Below are positions 7,507-16,100 of a stretch of DNA of 17,008 nucleotides, piece after piece. The translations under genes and the position numbers were made by a program. Position 1 is the stretch's first letter. Each line of letters starts with the position of its first letter. The notes under the pieces are model-generated. The model was not told the DNA's origin. It was given only the letters and a program-made list of their open reading frames with translations, and made no database searches. The DNA comes from JALZAQ01 sp038253885 (lineage in GTDB: Bacteria; Gemmatimonadota; Gemmatimonadetes; Gemmatimonadales; Gemmatimonadaceae): contig JBBSGP010000055.1 of NCBI GenBank assembly GCA_038253885.1, forward strand, positions 1-17,008. Reading direction: 5' to 3'.

Positions 7507-8607
7507 ATGCCATCCGTCTCCTTCGAGCACGTCTCCAAGCACTTCGGTGAGGCCCGAGTCGTCGAGGAGTTCGACCTCGAGGTGGCCGACGGTGAGCTAC
7601 TGGTGCTCGTCGGCGGGTCCGGTTCGGGCAAGTCCACAATCCTGCGCATGCTCGCGGGTCTCGAGTCGGTGACGACCGGGGCGATTCGCATCGGCGATCG
7701 CGACGTCACAACGCTCCCACCACGGGAGCGCAACGTCGCCATGGTGTTTCAGGACTACGCGCTCTATCCCCACATGACGGTGCGCGACAATCTCTCCGTG
7801 GGCCTTCGCCTCAAGTCGGCCCCGAAAGCGGAGATCGAGCGCCGCGTCAGCTGGGCGGCGGGGATGCTCGGTCTCGAGCCCCTGTTCGATCGGAAGCCCA
7901 AGCAACTCTCGGGTGGTCAGCGACAGCGCGTCGCGATGGGGCGCGCGATGGTGCGGGAGCCGCTCGTGTTCCTGTTCGACGAGCCACTATCCAATCTCGA
8001 CGCCGGACTCCGCGCGCAGATGCGCATCGAGATCGGGAGCCTTCAGCGCCGGCTCAACACCACAACGGTGTACGTGACGCACGACCAGGTCGAAGCCATG
8101 ACGCTCGGCGACCGGATCGTCGTGCTCGCCGACGGGCGTATTCAGCAGGTAGGGCGGCCGGTCGATATCTATCGCGCGCCCATCAACCGCTTCGTCGCCG
8201 GCTTCATCGGTACCCCCCCGATGAACTTCCTCTCAGGTACCATCGACCAGAGCCAGGGCACGACCGCCTTCATCGCCGACGGCGTGCGCGTGCAGTTGCC
8301 TGGAAACCGCGCTGCCGCCCGCCCCTCAGAGCCTGTCACCCTCGGCATTCGACCCGAAGATCTGATTGTCGAGCCCGGTGGCGAAGGCGGCGGGCCGCCC
8401 CTACCCGACGTCCTCCGCGGTCGCGTCCTTCTCGTCGAGCGGCTCGGCGGCAGCAGCCACATTCACCTCGACGTCGGCCCCCCCCCGCACCGCGTCGTCG
8501 CCGCCGTGTCGAACGACGTGCTGCCTGACGTCGGCGCGTCCGTCACGGCTCACGTGCGCGCCGAGCGCACCCACCTTTTCGGCGCTGACGGGAGCGCGTT
8601 GCGCTGA
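7507..8607 (+). CDS. MalK/UgpC/MsmX-type sugar ABC transporter ATPase
   Basis: A 366-residue ATPase that powers the importer from the cytoplasmic face. Walker A is GGSGSGKST (36-44), the signature is LSGGQRQRVA (134-143), Walker B ends FLFDEP with D158-E159, the D-loop is SNLDA, and the switch histidine is H192 in VTHDQ. Residues from about 240 form the C-terminal regulatory TOBE/OB-fold part (ending THLFGADG), so length matches MalK and UgpC. All residues needed for ATP hydrolysis are present. The gene lies at the operon end; in many bacteria one MsmX/UgpC-type ATPase serves several sugar importers, so this one may be shared. Two C-runs (C7 at 8213-8219 and C9 at 8478-8486) lie inside the gene, but the frame stays correct through both. 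Confidence 0.95.
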   Translation: MPSVSFEHVSKHFGEARVVEEFDLEVADGELLVLVGGSGSGKSTILRMLAGLESVTTGAIRIGDRDVTTLPPRERNVAMVFQDYALYPHMTVRDNLSVGLRLKSAPKAEIERRVSWAAGMLGLEPLFDRKPKQLSGGQRQRVAMGRAMVREPLVFLFDEPLSNLDAGLRAQMRIEIGSLQRRLNTTTVYVTHDQVEAMTLGDRIVVLADGRIQQVGRPVDIYRAPINRFVAGFIGTPPMNFLSGTIDQSQGTTAFIADGVRVQLPGNRAAARPSEPVTLGIRPEDLIVEPGGEGGGPPLPDVLRGRVLLVERLGGSSHIHLDVGPPPHRVVAAVSNDVLPDVGASVTAHVRAERTHLFGADGSALR

Positions 8608-8672
8608 CGCACGGCGGGCACCCTCACGCCATAGTCATCCTCGCCCCACCCCCAGCGCATCGGCGACACGAT

Positions 8673-8687
8673 TGATCCTGCGGATCA
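8673..8687. terminator. Short stem-loop between convergent operons
   Basis: TGATCC-TGC-GGATCA is a perfect 6-bp inverted repeat with a 3-base loop in the 77-base convergent gap (8608-8684). Its right arm contains the complement of the trehalase stop codon (8685-8687). It is palindromic, so it could act on both strands. The stem is short and no T-run follows on either side, so a role as terminator or transcript-end structure is only a suggestion. Nothing else recognisable lies in this gap. Confidence 0.3.
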
Positions 8688-10394
8688 GAAAGTTCGGGCG
8701 GGAGCTCGGCGTAGCGTACCGTAGCGCCCCAGGCCCTTTGGCGGCGGTGGAGCGGCATTGGCACGCTGCTGCGCCACGAGCGCCAACGCAACGCCGTTCG
8801 TCCACCCGAACCCGTCCTGCGTCGGATATTCGCCGCCGCCGGCCGCGCGGCTCAGATCCACGACGTCGTACTTCTCCGTCATCTTCCCAGTCGCCGAGTA
8901 GGTGCGGCGGTTCAGTGCCAGCCAGCGGTTGCGCGCGTCATCCGCCAGGTCCGCTCGGCCATAGCGTCGGACCCCTTCGATCCCCAGCCACTCCAGCGGC
9001 GCCCAGCCGTTCGGCGCATCCCACTGCTGCCCTGTCGGGATGAGGGTCGTCACAAAACCACCGGGCTTGAGAAAATCGCGCTGCAGTCGGGCCGCGACGG
9101 CTCTTCCCTGCTCCGCGGTCGCGAGCCCGAAGTAGAGCGGCGCGGCGGCGGCCATGGTCGGCCGGTCGGTGACGCGCTCACCCGTCCGCCAACGGACGTC
9201 GTAGAAGAAGCCAGTCACCGAGTCATACGCGGCGGCCAGCAACGCTCGGCGGCGGGCGGCGGCGGACTCAGCGAATCGTCGCGCGGCGTCGGCGTCGCCG
9301 GCCTGACCGCGGAAGGCTCGCAGCGCGGCGATCGTGCGCTCGGCGTGATAGAGCAAGCTGTTCAGGTCGACCGGCGCCAGGTCGGTCGTCTCCAGCGTGC
9401 GGAGGTCGGACGAGTCCCGCATCCATCGGCTCGAGAAGTCCCATCCGCTCTCCGCAGCAGCACGGACATTCCGGTAGAACCCCTCGCGCCTGACTTCGGG
9501 CAGTCTCTGTCCCAGCTCGTAGTCGGGCTTGTACGACTCCGGTCGGGGCTCGGGCCGATCGTCCCAGTACCGGTTGAGGATCGACCCGTCGCGCAGCCGG
9601 ACGACGCGCCGGTTGGCGCCCCCGGGTGCGAGTCGCTCCACTCCGTCCATCCAGAACGCGTGTTCCGTCTCGAGCGCCCCGAGGTAACGCAGCCCCTGCG
9701 CGCTGTCGGTCGCGCTCGCATACAATCCGACCATCGCGGCGAAGAACGGCGGCTGGCTCCGACCAAGGTAGTACGTCCGATTGCCATTGGGGATGTGCCC
9801 GACCGTCGTGATCAGGTGCGCGAAGTTGTCGAGCATATTCCGCACGAGTCCCTGCTGCCCGCTCTCGATGAGCCCGAGCATCGTGAAGTACGAGTCCCAG
9901 TAGTAGATCTCACGGAACCGACCGCCCGGAACGACGTACGAGCTCGGAAGCGGGATGAGCGTGGAGTTCGGATCGCGCGCATCGGGCGGGCGTGTCAGCA
10001 GGGGCCACAGCGCCCGGATGTGCGCCTCCATTGTCATCGACGTGTCGCGAGGTGCGTCGCCACCCACCAGCTTTGGAAGCGCGAACTGCTGTTCGACGAA
10101 CGGTCGCAACGCGAACGCGGCCGAGGCGCGCGCGGTGGAATAACGGGCAAGGATCTCTCGCGGCGTCGCGAGGGGTCGAGCGTCCGCGAAGGTCTTCGAG
10201 TCCGGAAAGATTCCCGCGAGCTGCACATCCTGGAACAGCGGCGCGAGATCGCGAGACGGCTCGTAGGGCTGCGCCCCCGCCTGATCGCCGGCGATCGATG
10301 GCGCGGCTGGTGTGCTGGTCCGACATGCCGGCGCGACAGCGAGCGGGGCGACGAATGCGATGACCCGCCACGAGATGCGCACGTGATCAACCAT
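8685..10394 (-). CDS. Secreted GH37 trehalase
   Basis: 569 residues that hydrolyse alpha,alpha-trehalose to two glucoses. Both family signatures are present: PGGRFREIYYWDSY (156-169) and QWDAPNGWAP (457-466). The N-terminal LFQDVQLAGIFPDSKTF stretch is also typical. By comparison with E. coli trehalase, the catalytic acid is D319 in ESGWDFSSRW and the base is E507 in EKYD, so the enzyme should be active. The first 24 residues form a hydrophobic signal ending APAC (C24), a weak lipobox, so the protein is exported and perhaps lipid-anchored. ATG 10394 overlaps the upstream gene's stop by 8 bases; a GTG at codon 5 is an alternative start. A Pro-rich, basic tail (from about 549) follows the conserved WTNGV end. 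It is last in the - strand operon. A treA/treF symbol is withheld because orthology is not established. Confidence 0.93.
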   Translation of the reverse strand: MVDHVRISWRVIAFVAPLAVAPACRTSTPAAPSIAGDQAGAQPYEPSRDLAPLFQDVQLAGIFPDSKTFADARPLATPREILARYSTARASAAFALRPFVEQQFALPKLVGGDAPRDTSMTMEAHIRALWPLLTRPPDARDPNSTLIPLPSSYVVPGGRFREIYYWDSYFTMLGLIESGQQGLVRNMLDNFAHLITTVGHIPNGNRTYYLGRSQPPFFAAMVGLYASATDSAQGLRYLGALETEHAFWMDGVERLAPGGANRRVVRLRDGSILNRYWDDRPEPRPESYKPDYELGQRLPEVRREGFYRNVRAAAESGWDFSSRWMRDSSDLRTLETTDLAPVDLNSLLYHAERTIAALRAFRGQAGDADAARRFAESAAARRRALLAAAYDSVTGFFYDVRWRTGERVTDRPTMAAAAPLYFGLATAEQGRAVAARLQRDFLKPGGFVTTLIPTGQQWDAPNGWAPLEWLGIEGVRRYGRADLADDARNRWLALNRRTYSATGKMTEKYDVVDLSRAAGGGEYPTQDGFGWTNGVALALVAQQRANAAPPPPKGLGRYGTLRRAPARTF

Positions 10395-13113
10395 GGCGTC
10401 GATGATGGCGATAGGCCGCGCCGTCTGCCAGCAACGTCAGCCGGACGTGATCGAGGAGCGCGGTGTTCACGGTGCGGCTCATGTTCTCGTCCAATGGGGA
10501 GTAGGTCAGTGTCACGACGTGCCTACCCGGTGAGAGCTTCACTCTCAGCGCATTGCTGTAGCCCCAGTCGGTCCAGCGATCCTGGCCGCGTTGCGGCATG
10601 ACGACCACGCCTAGGGTACGTCCGTCGACCGCGACCGTGCGCACAGCGGCCTTGGAGTCGGTGTTGATGGGGCCGCTGCCGTTGGCGTACCGCGCGTCCA
10701 CCGCGTACACGCCAGACCTGGCAACACTCACGGGGATCTCGATTGTCGTGTTCCGCTCGCGCGTCAGCGTCACGTAGCCCGCGCCCGTTGAGCCAGCATG
10801 CTCGTGCTCGAGTTGAGCCGCCGGCGGCTCTGTGATGGTCACCGCCGCGTCGGCCACCACACGCACTGGCTCGCTGAGGAACGACTCGACGCCCGCGGAG
10901 TCCACGGCGAGCACCTGATACTCGCTCAGGGCAGGCTCGTGTGCGACCGTCCGATAGATCGCCAAGGTCACGGTGTCGCGACGGCCGTTACGGTGGACGA
11001 CGTAATGCGCGGCGCCTGGCACCGGCATCCACGCGAGCGTGTCGCCGCGCAATTGGACTCGCGGAGCCGGCAGCGAGTACCGGCTCTCCACGACATTGAT
11101 GCGTGAGTCCGGCCAGCGGCCGTTGAGCTCCAATTCCAGAGTGTGGGCGCCAACGAGCTCAGCGGGGACCTCGGCGCGCGCCACCGCTCGGCCGTCGAGT
11201 CGCGACCGCGCCACGCGATCGCCGAAGCCACGCACGGTGACAGTCAGAATCGTGCCGCGGTAGCGAACACCGCTCAGGGTACGCTCGCCCCGATACGATG
11301 GCGGCACCATCGGACGGAAAACAAGACGGTCGGGGCGGAGCCGCATCCCGAACAGCAATCGGTAGGTGCTCGCGAGCGTTCCGGCGACGCTCCAGAGCTG
11401 GCGGTCCGAGTTGAGCGCCGTACCCTCGAAGTGCCCGGTGGCCGCGACCATGTTCTCCTTGTTGGTGAGGAACAACGCCGCGGCCCGGGAGTTCGCCGCG
11501 AGGCCGTGTTCCACCGCCGCCGTATTGCCCGCCTCAGCCGAGGCCCACGTCCAGTATGCTGTGACAAAGGGCCAGATCGTGCCGTTGTGATAGAGCGGCT
11601 CATTCGGAATGTACGGCCAGATCGTCGGCGTGCCGAACGCGACCAGAGGCAGCCGCTCCGTAAGGCGCGCACGCTGCGTTGGGCTCGCGACCCCGTAGAT
11701 GATCGCCAGAGCCTCGCCGAGCCCTTCGGCGCGCGGGGAGAGCTCGAGGTAGTTGTGTCCGTAACGGTATTGTCCGTACCAGCCGCGCTCCGGCTGCCAC
11801 AGCTGTGCATTCATTCCGCCGCGCACCGAGTCCGCTATCGCGCCCCACCGTTGCGCCGGCTCGCCGAGCGCCCGCGCCATGTCGCCGAGTACACGATAAG
11901 TGGCGTAGTGGACGGCATTGGTCCCCAGGGCCTCCCCTTGATAGATGTCCCGCGGCTCCATCCAGCGCGGGTAGCTCTGCTCGCGCCAGTCCAGAAACGA
12001 CGACTCGCCACGGAACAGGCCCGTCGTCGGATCGAAGGCCGCGTGCCGATCGGCCTCGACGGAGCGACGGATGATGTCGTACGACCGCCGCAGCCAGTCG
12101 CGATCGCCCGTCGTGGCGTAGAGCTCCCATGCCGCCATTGCCCAGGTCGTCCGGTCAGTGGAGATCGGCCACGAGCCTCCTGTGCCGGTGTCCTGGATGA
12201 TGCGCCCGTCCGGATCGACCTTGGCCATCAAGCTCGTCCGCACCGCGTCTGGCACGACCAGCGCGAGGGCGAGCACGCTGCTCAACGAGATGTCGCGCGT
12301 CCACACGCCGGGCCATTTCGCGCCGGCAGAGAGCGCTCCGTCGGGACGCACGAGCTGTCGCAGCTCCTCGAGCGACATACGATACAGAGCGTCCTGCAGC
12401 CGTTGGGGCGAGCTGAGCTGCGGAAACCCCGACAGGTCCGCGCTCCGCGCCCAGATGGCGCGTCCCCCGGGTCCGAGGGGGCGAGTGTAGCTCGGCGCGA
12501 TCGGGAGCGTGACGGAGTACACGCCGTCGCTGTCCGGATCGGTCATCTGCTGTTGCGCTCCGGGACGAAGGCTGCGGAAGTCCCAGGTCATCGGATCAGC
12601 ATCCCCGATGACATACACGGCCTGGAACTCGTCGCGACGAATGCGTGGCCCGTTGGGCGGGTCGTAGTAGCCCTGTTCACGGAAGCTGCGCAGGACGCCG
12701 CGCATGTCCACGCGGAAGGTGACCTGCGCCATCCCGTCCTCGCCGCCAGCGGACTCGTCGGGCGGGGGGATATGAGGAGGTTGCTCCACGCCGAACACGT
12801 AGACCGGCGTGGACACTCGCCCGTCGTGCGGTCGGACGTTGATCGTGTGGTCTGTCCCCGGCCGGAACTCGTTCTCGAGCGAATTGATGCTGAACTTGAA
12901 GTGAACCTCACGTGCCGCACGCGGATAGCTCGACAGAATCGTATCACGTGAGATGGCCACCGCCTCGAACCGCCCCTGTCGCACCGAGCTGTCAGTGACG
13001 ACGAAGGCCGGCGACTGATACAGAACCCGCTGCGCGGGGAGTGACGAGACCGAGCTCCCGGCGATGCCCAGTGTGGCGGCCATGACGGCGCGAGCCGAGG
13101 GCTGGCGGCTCAT
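10387..13113 (-). CDS. Secreted multidomain six-hairpin glycosidase with CBM35-like C-terminus
   Basis: 908 residues of unclear exact family. Residues 1-28 are a signal peptide with likely cleavage near LPAQ/R. About 30-250 form beta-sandwich modules, including a part like starch-binding domains (VYVIGDADPMTWDF, DPDSDGVYSVTLP). About 255-610 form an (alpha/alpha)6 glycosidase barrel resembling amylo-alpha-1,6-glucosidase or GH63-type proteins: GVWTRDISLS (D274), IIQDTGTGGSWP, SFLDWREQ (D375, E378), NYLELSPRAEG (E457, E463), and NGTIWPF. Candidate catalytic acids are among these, but I cannot name the pair. Residues about 680-755 look FN3-like. About 760-900 resemble a CBM35/CBM6 jelly-roll (YAVDARYANGSGPIN, WTDWGYSN, GRHVVTLTY). 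Start ATG 13113 overlaps the upstream stop (ATGA) and its stop overlaps the trehalase start by 8 bases. It probably trims an extracellular glycan, possibly an alpha-glucan; the substrate is unproven. Confidence 0.75.
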   Translation of the reverse strand: MSRQPSARAVMAATLGIAGSSVSSLPAQRVLYQSPAFVVTDSSVRQGRFEAVAISRDTILSSYPRAAREVHFKFSINSLENEFRPGTDHTINVRPHDGRVSTPVYVFGVEQPPHIPPPDESAGGEDGMAQVTFRVDMRGVLRSFREQGYYDPPNGPRIRRDEFQAVYVIGDADPMTWDFRSLRPGAQQQMTDPDSDGVYSVTLPIAPSYTRPLGPGGRAIWARSADLSGFPQLSSPQRLQDALYRMSLEELRQLVRPDGALSAGAKWPGVWTRDISLSSVLALALVVPDAVRTSLMAKVDPDGRIIQDTGTGGSWPISTDRTTWAMAAWELYATTGDRDWLRRSYDIIRRSVEADRHAAFDPTTGLFRGESSFLDWREQSYPRWMEPRDIYQGEALGTNAVHYATYRVLGDMARALGEPAQRWGAIADSVRGGMNAQLWQPERGWYGQYRYGHNYLELSPRAEGLGEALAIIYGVASPTQRARLTERLPLVAFGTPTIWPYIPNEPLYHNGTIWPFVTAYWTWASAEAGNTAAVEHGLAANSRAAALFLTNKENMVAATGHFEGTALNSDRQLWSVAGTLASTYRLLFGMRLRPDRLVFRPMVPPSYRGERTLSGVRYRGTILTVTVRGFGDRVARSRLDGRAVARAEVPAELVGAHTLELELNGRWPDSRINVVESRYSLPAPRVQLRGDTLAWMPVPGAAHYVVHRNGRRDTVTLAIYRTVAHEPALSEYQVLAVDSAGVESFLSEPVRVVADAAVTITEPPAAQLEHEHAGSTGAGYVTLTRERNTTIEIPVSVARSGVYAVDARYANGSGPINTDSKAAVRTVAVDGRTLGVVVMPQRGQDRWTDWGYSNALRVKLSPGRHVVTLTYSPLDENMSRTVNTALLDHVRLTLLADGAAYRHHRRHG

Positions 13114-16100
13114 TGGCTCACCCGAGGCGACAGAGGCGCCGGCTTCCTCACGGCGACTCCCTTCGCGCGCGGACGAGCCGGATGGCTGGCCGCGCCAAGC
13201 ACACGGAGGATCTGCAGCCGGTCGCCGTTACGAGCCGCCGCGATCATGCGACCGCCGTCGGCGGAACGTAACAATCGCAGGTGTCGCACCTGGCCGTCGA
13301 TCACGAGCCGGCTCGTCGCCGGATCCACCGCCTCGAAGCTCCCGTCTCCCTTCCCCCGGAGGAGAACGCCGTAGCTCGCATCGTATCGCCCCTGGATCGG
13401 CGGCACCCCGAAGAAATTCCCGGCGAGCAGCAGGTCCGTGTGCGCATCGCCATCGAAGTCCTCGGCGATCACCCCGTACACGGGCGCGTACTGCGCCTCC
13501 ACCGGCAGGGCCCGAAGCGTGTAGGTGCCATTGCCGTTGTTCAGGGCGACCGCGCTCGCGAAGGTGCGCGCTCGAAGGACGGTCGCCTTGCTCAGCTCCG
13601 ACGCGGGAAAGATGTCCTCGATGCGGCTGCCGCCGAAGCTCGCGTACGACGGATACCGGCTGCGCAGTGCCGGGAGCAGACGTACCAGCTCGTCTCGCCC
13701 CGCAAGTGGATAGCTGATGCCCTGCTTGTAGAAGGTGAGAATCTGCTCGAGGGTACCGTTCTGGCCAAAGTCGCGCACGTACAGGCGCGCGGGCTCTTTC
13801 GCTGACACCTTGATGTACGCGTTGAGCCCGAGATTGCCGAGCACGAGGTCCGTTCGCCCGTCGCCATTGAGGTCGGCCGTCACGACAGTGTTCCACCATC
13901 CTTCCGTGCCCGCGAGCCCCGCCTCGGAGGTCCGCTCGACGAAGCGACCGCCCTCCTGCCGGAAAACGCGCACTGGCATCCACTCGCCCACCACCACCAG
14001 GTCAAGCCGGCCTCCGCCCGCGCCGCCGTCAACCCAGGCTGCCGAGGTCACCATGCCGGCCTCGGAGAGACCGGGCGCTATCTGGAGAGTGACGTCGGTA
14101 AAGTGGCCCCCGCCGTCGTTGTGCAGGAGATGACTCCTGGGCGTCACGCCGTACTGCCGAGCGACCACGCGGCTGCCGACGAAGAGATCGATCTTGCCGT
14201 CGCCGTCGTAGTCGCCGGGAACAACGCACGAGCCGTTCTCGAAGAAGTCAGGCAAGCCCTCCTTCGCACGATGAAACGTGCCGTGACCGTCGTTGAGATA
14301 GAGGCGGCCGCGCAGCGCATCGGCATCCCCCCAGAACTCGTTGCCGCCGCTCACCACGTAGAGGTCCGGATGGCCGTCGCCGTTGGCGTCGAAGAAGACG
14401 GCGTCAATGTCCTCCGGCAGACTGTCCGCCCTGATCTCCGGCTGGTCACTTGCGCGGAAGCTACCGTCTGGCTGCTGGAGGAAGAGCTTTGCCGGCTGCC
14501 ACTTGGCGCCGCCGACGAAGATGTCGTCCAGCCCGTCCCCGTTCACGTCGCCGACGGCAAGCGCCGGCCCCTCGGTCGACAGCAGGTGCGGCATCAGCGG
14601 CTCGCGATCCAAATCATTGAAGTCGTTCTCGGCGTGCCGATAATCGAGTCGTAGCGTGTCGGTCACGTCCCTGAACAGCGGCGGTGGGCTGGAGCGCGGT
14701 GGCTGGTCGTACTTCCCACCGGCGCTATCCTGGACGAGCGTGATCGTCCGATCGGTGGTGACGTTGGTCAACACCTGGAAGCGGCGATCGGGCCACACGA
14801 CGACAAGTGAATCGATCTGGCGCAGCGACCCTAGCCCGAAGTGGAGCCGTGGATCGACGGACGATTGAAACCCGCGCGTTGGGATCTGCTCGAGCATCTG
14901 CGTCGCCCGCTGATGCCTGACGATCACCTTGGCGCCGATCCCCGCCGTGTTCATCCCGGCTCCGCGCAACACCACCGTCAGGTACGCGTTGTGGTTGAGC
15001 TCGCGTGCGTGGTTGCGGTAGACCGACGCGGGCCCGTTGACGTTGTTCACCACCAGGTCGAGCGCACCGCTGTTGTTCAGATCGACGTACGCCGCTCCGT
15101 TCGAGAAGCCGGGTTGTCCCAGCCCCCATTGCTCGGCCATGTCCGTGAATCGGAGACCGCCGTCGTTGCGAAAGGCATGGTTGGGGATGGGAACCCGCGG
15201 CATGCGCTGAAGGAGCGCCAGATTCGCCTGCGTGATCCCGCTCGCCAGCGACGCCTGGACGGCGTCGTTGCCGACATAGTTGATGTAGTCCAGGTCGTTG
15301 GGCCGGCGGTAGATCCCGCTGGTCACGAAGAGATCCTTGCGGCCATCGTTGTCCAGATCGGCGAACAGAGGTGCCCAGCTCCAATCGGTCGCCTGCACGC
15401 CAGCGAGGAAGCCGATCTCGCTGAATCGTCCGTCGCCACGGTTGAGCTGCAGAGTGTTGCGGGCGTACTGCGGATGGTAGCCGGCTTGCAGGCGGAGATT
15501 GAACAGGTTGTAGCTCTCCGAGCTGGCCGAGGTCTTGAGGATGTCCTCACGCTCCGGCAGCATGTCGGCGACGAACACGTCAGGACGGCCGTCGTTGTTG
15601 AAATCGGCCGCGTCCACTCCCATCGAGAAGCGGCTCGTGTGTCTCATCGCCTCTGCGAGCACCTCGGTGAACGTGCCATCGCAATTGTTCCGGTAGAGGC
15701 GGTCGTCCCCCTGAAAATCGTTGGCGACGTAGAGGTCGAGACACCCATCCGAATTCAGGTCGCTGGCGATGACACCGAGTCCGTAGCCGTCGATGTCGTC
15801 GTGGATGCCCGCTGCCGCGGAGACATCGACGAAGTGGCCGCCGTCGTTGCGGTACAGGCGGTCGCCGGCGGTGGGGTGCGGCACACCTCGCCTCGATGGC
15901 CCTCCGATCGAGCGCTCGGTATGCGTCGAATGGTTCAGCAGGTACATGTCCAGGTCGCCATCGCCGTCATAGTCGAAGAACAGCGCCTGGGTCGAGTAGC
16001 CGGCGAAGTCGAGCCCGAATTCCTTCGTCCGATCGGTGAACGTTCCGTCGCCGTTATTGACGTAGAGCACATTGTGTCCGTGCATCGTCAGATAGTTCAC

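Larger units (their letters stand above)
2..8607 (+). other. Probable seven-gene operon for oligosaccharide import and phosphorolysis
   Basis: All seven genes run on the + strand with overlaps of 4, 4, 1, 11 and 4 bases and one 29-base gap, which strongly suggests co-transcription and translational coupling. No promoter is visible because the 5' part lies outside the window. The content is two GH130 enzymes, one GH5-like enzyme, and a complete binding protein/permease/permease/ATPase set. There is no regulator gene in the visible part. Confidence 0.75.

Noticed and set aside
8213..8486. Possible frameshift at the C7 or C9 run in the ATPase
   Set aside because: The reading frame keeps family-like sequence on both sides, through MNFLSG and to the THLFGADG end.
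9345..10601. + strand open frame (418 codons) opposite the trehalase
   Set aside because: The - strand carries both trehalase signatures and catalytic residues; this frame is low-complexity and Arg-rich.
11143..12951. Long + strand open frame (602 codons) opposite the six-hairpin glycosidase
   Set aside because: Arg/His/Pro-rich composition with no recognisable motif, while the opposite strand has clear glycosidase motifs and a signal peptide.
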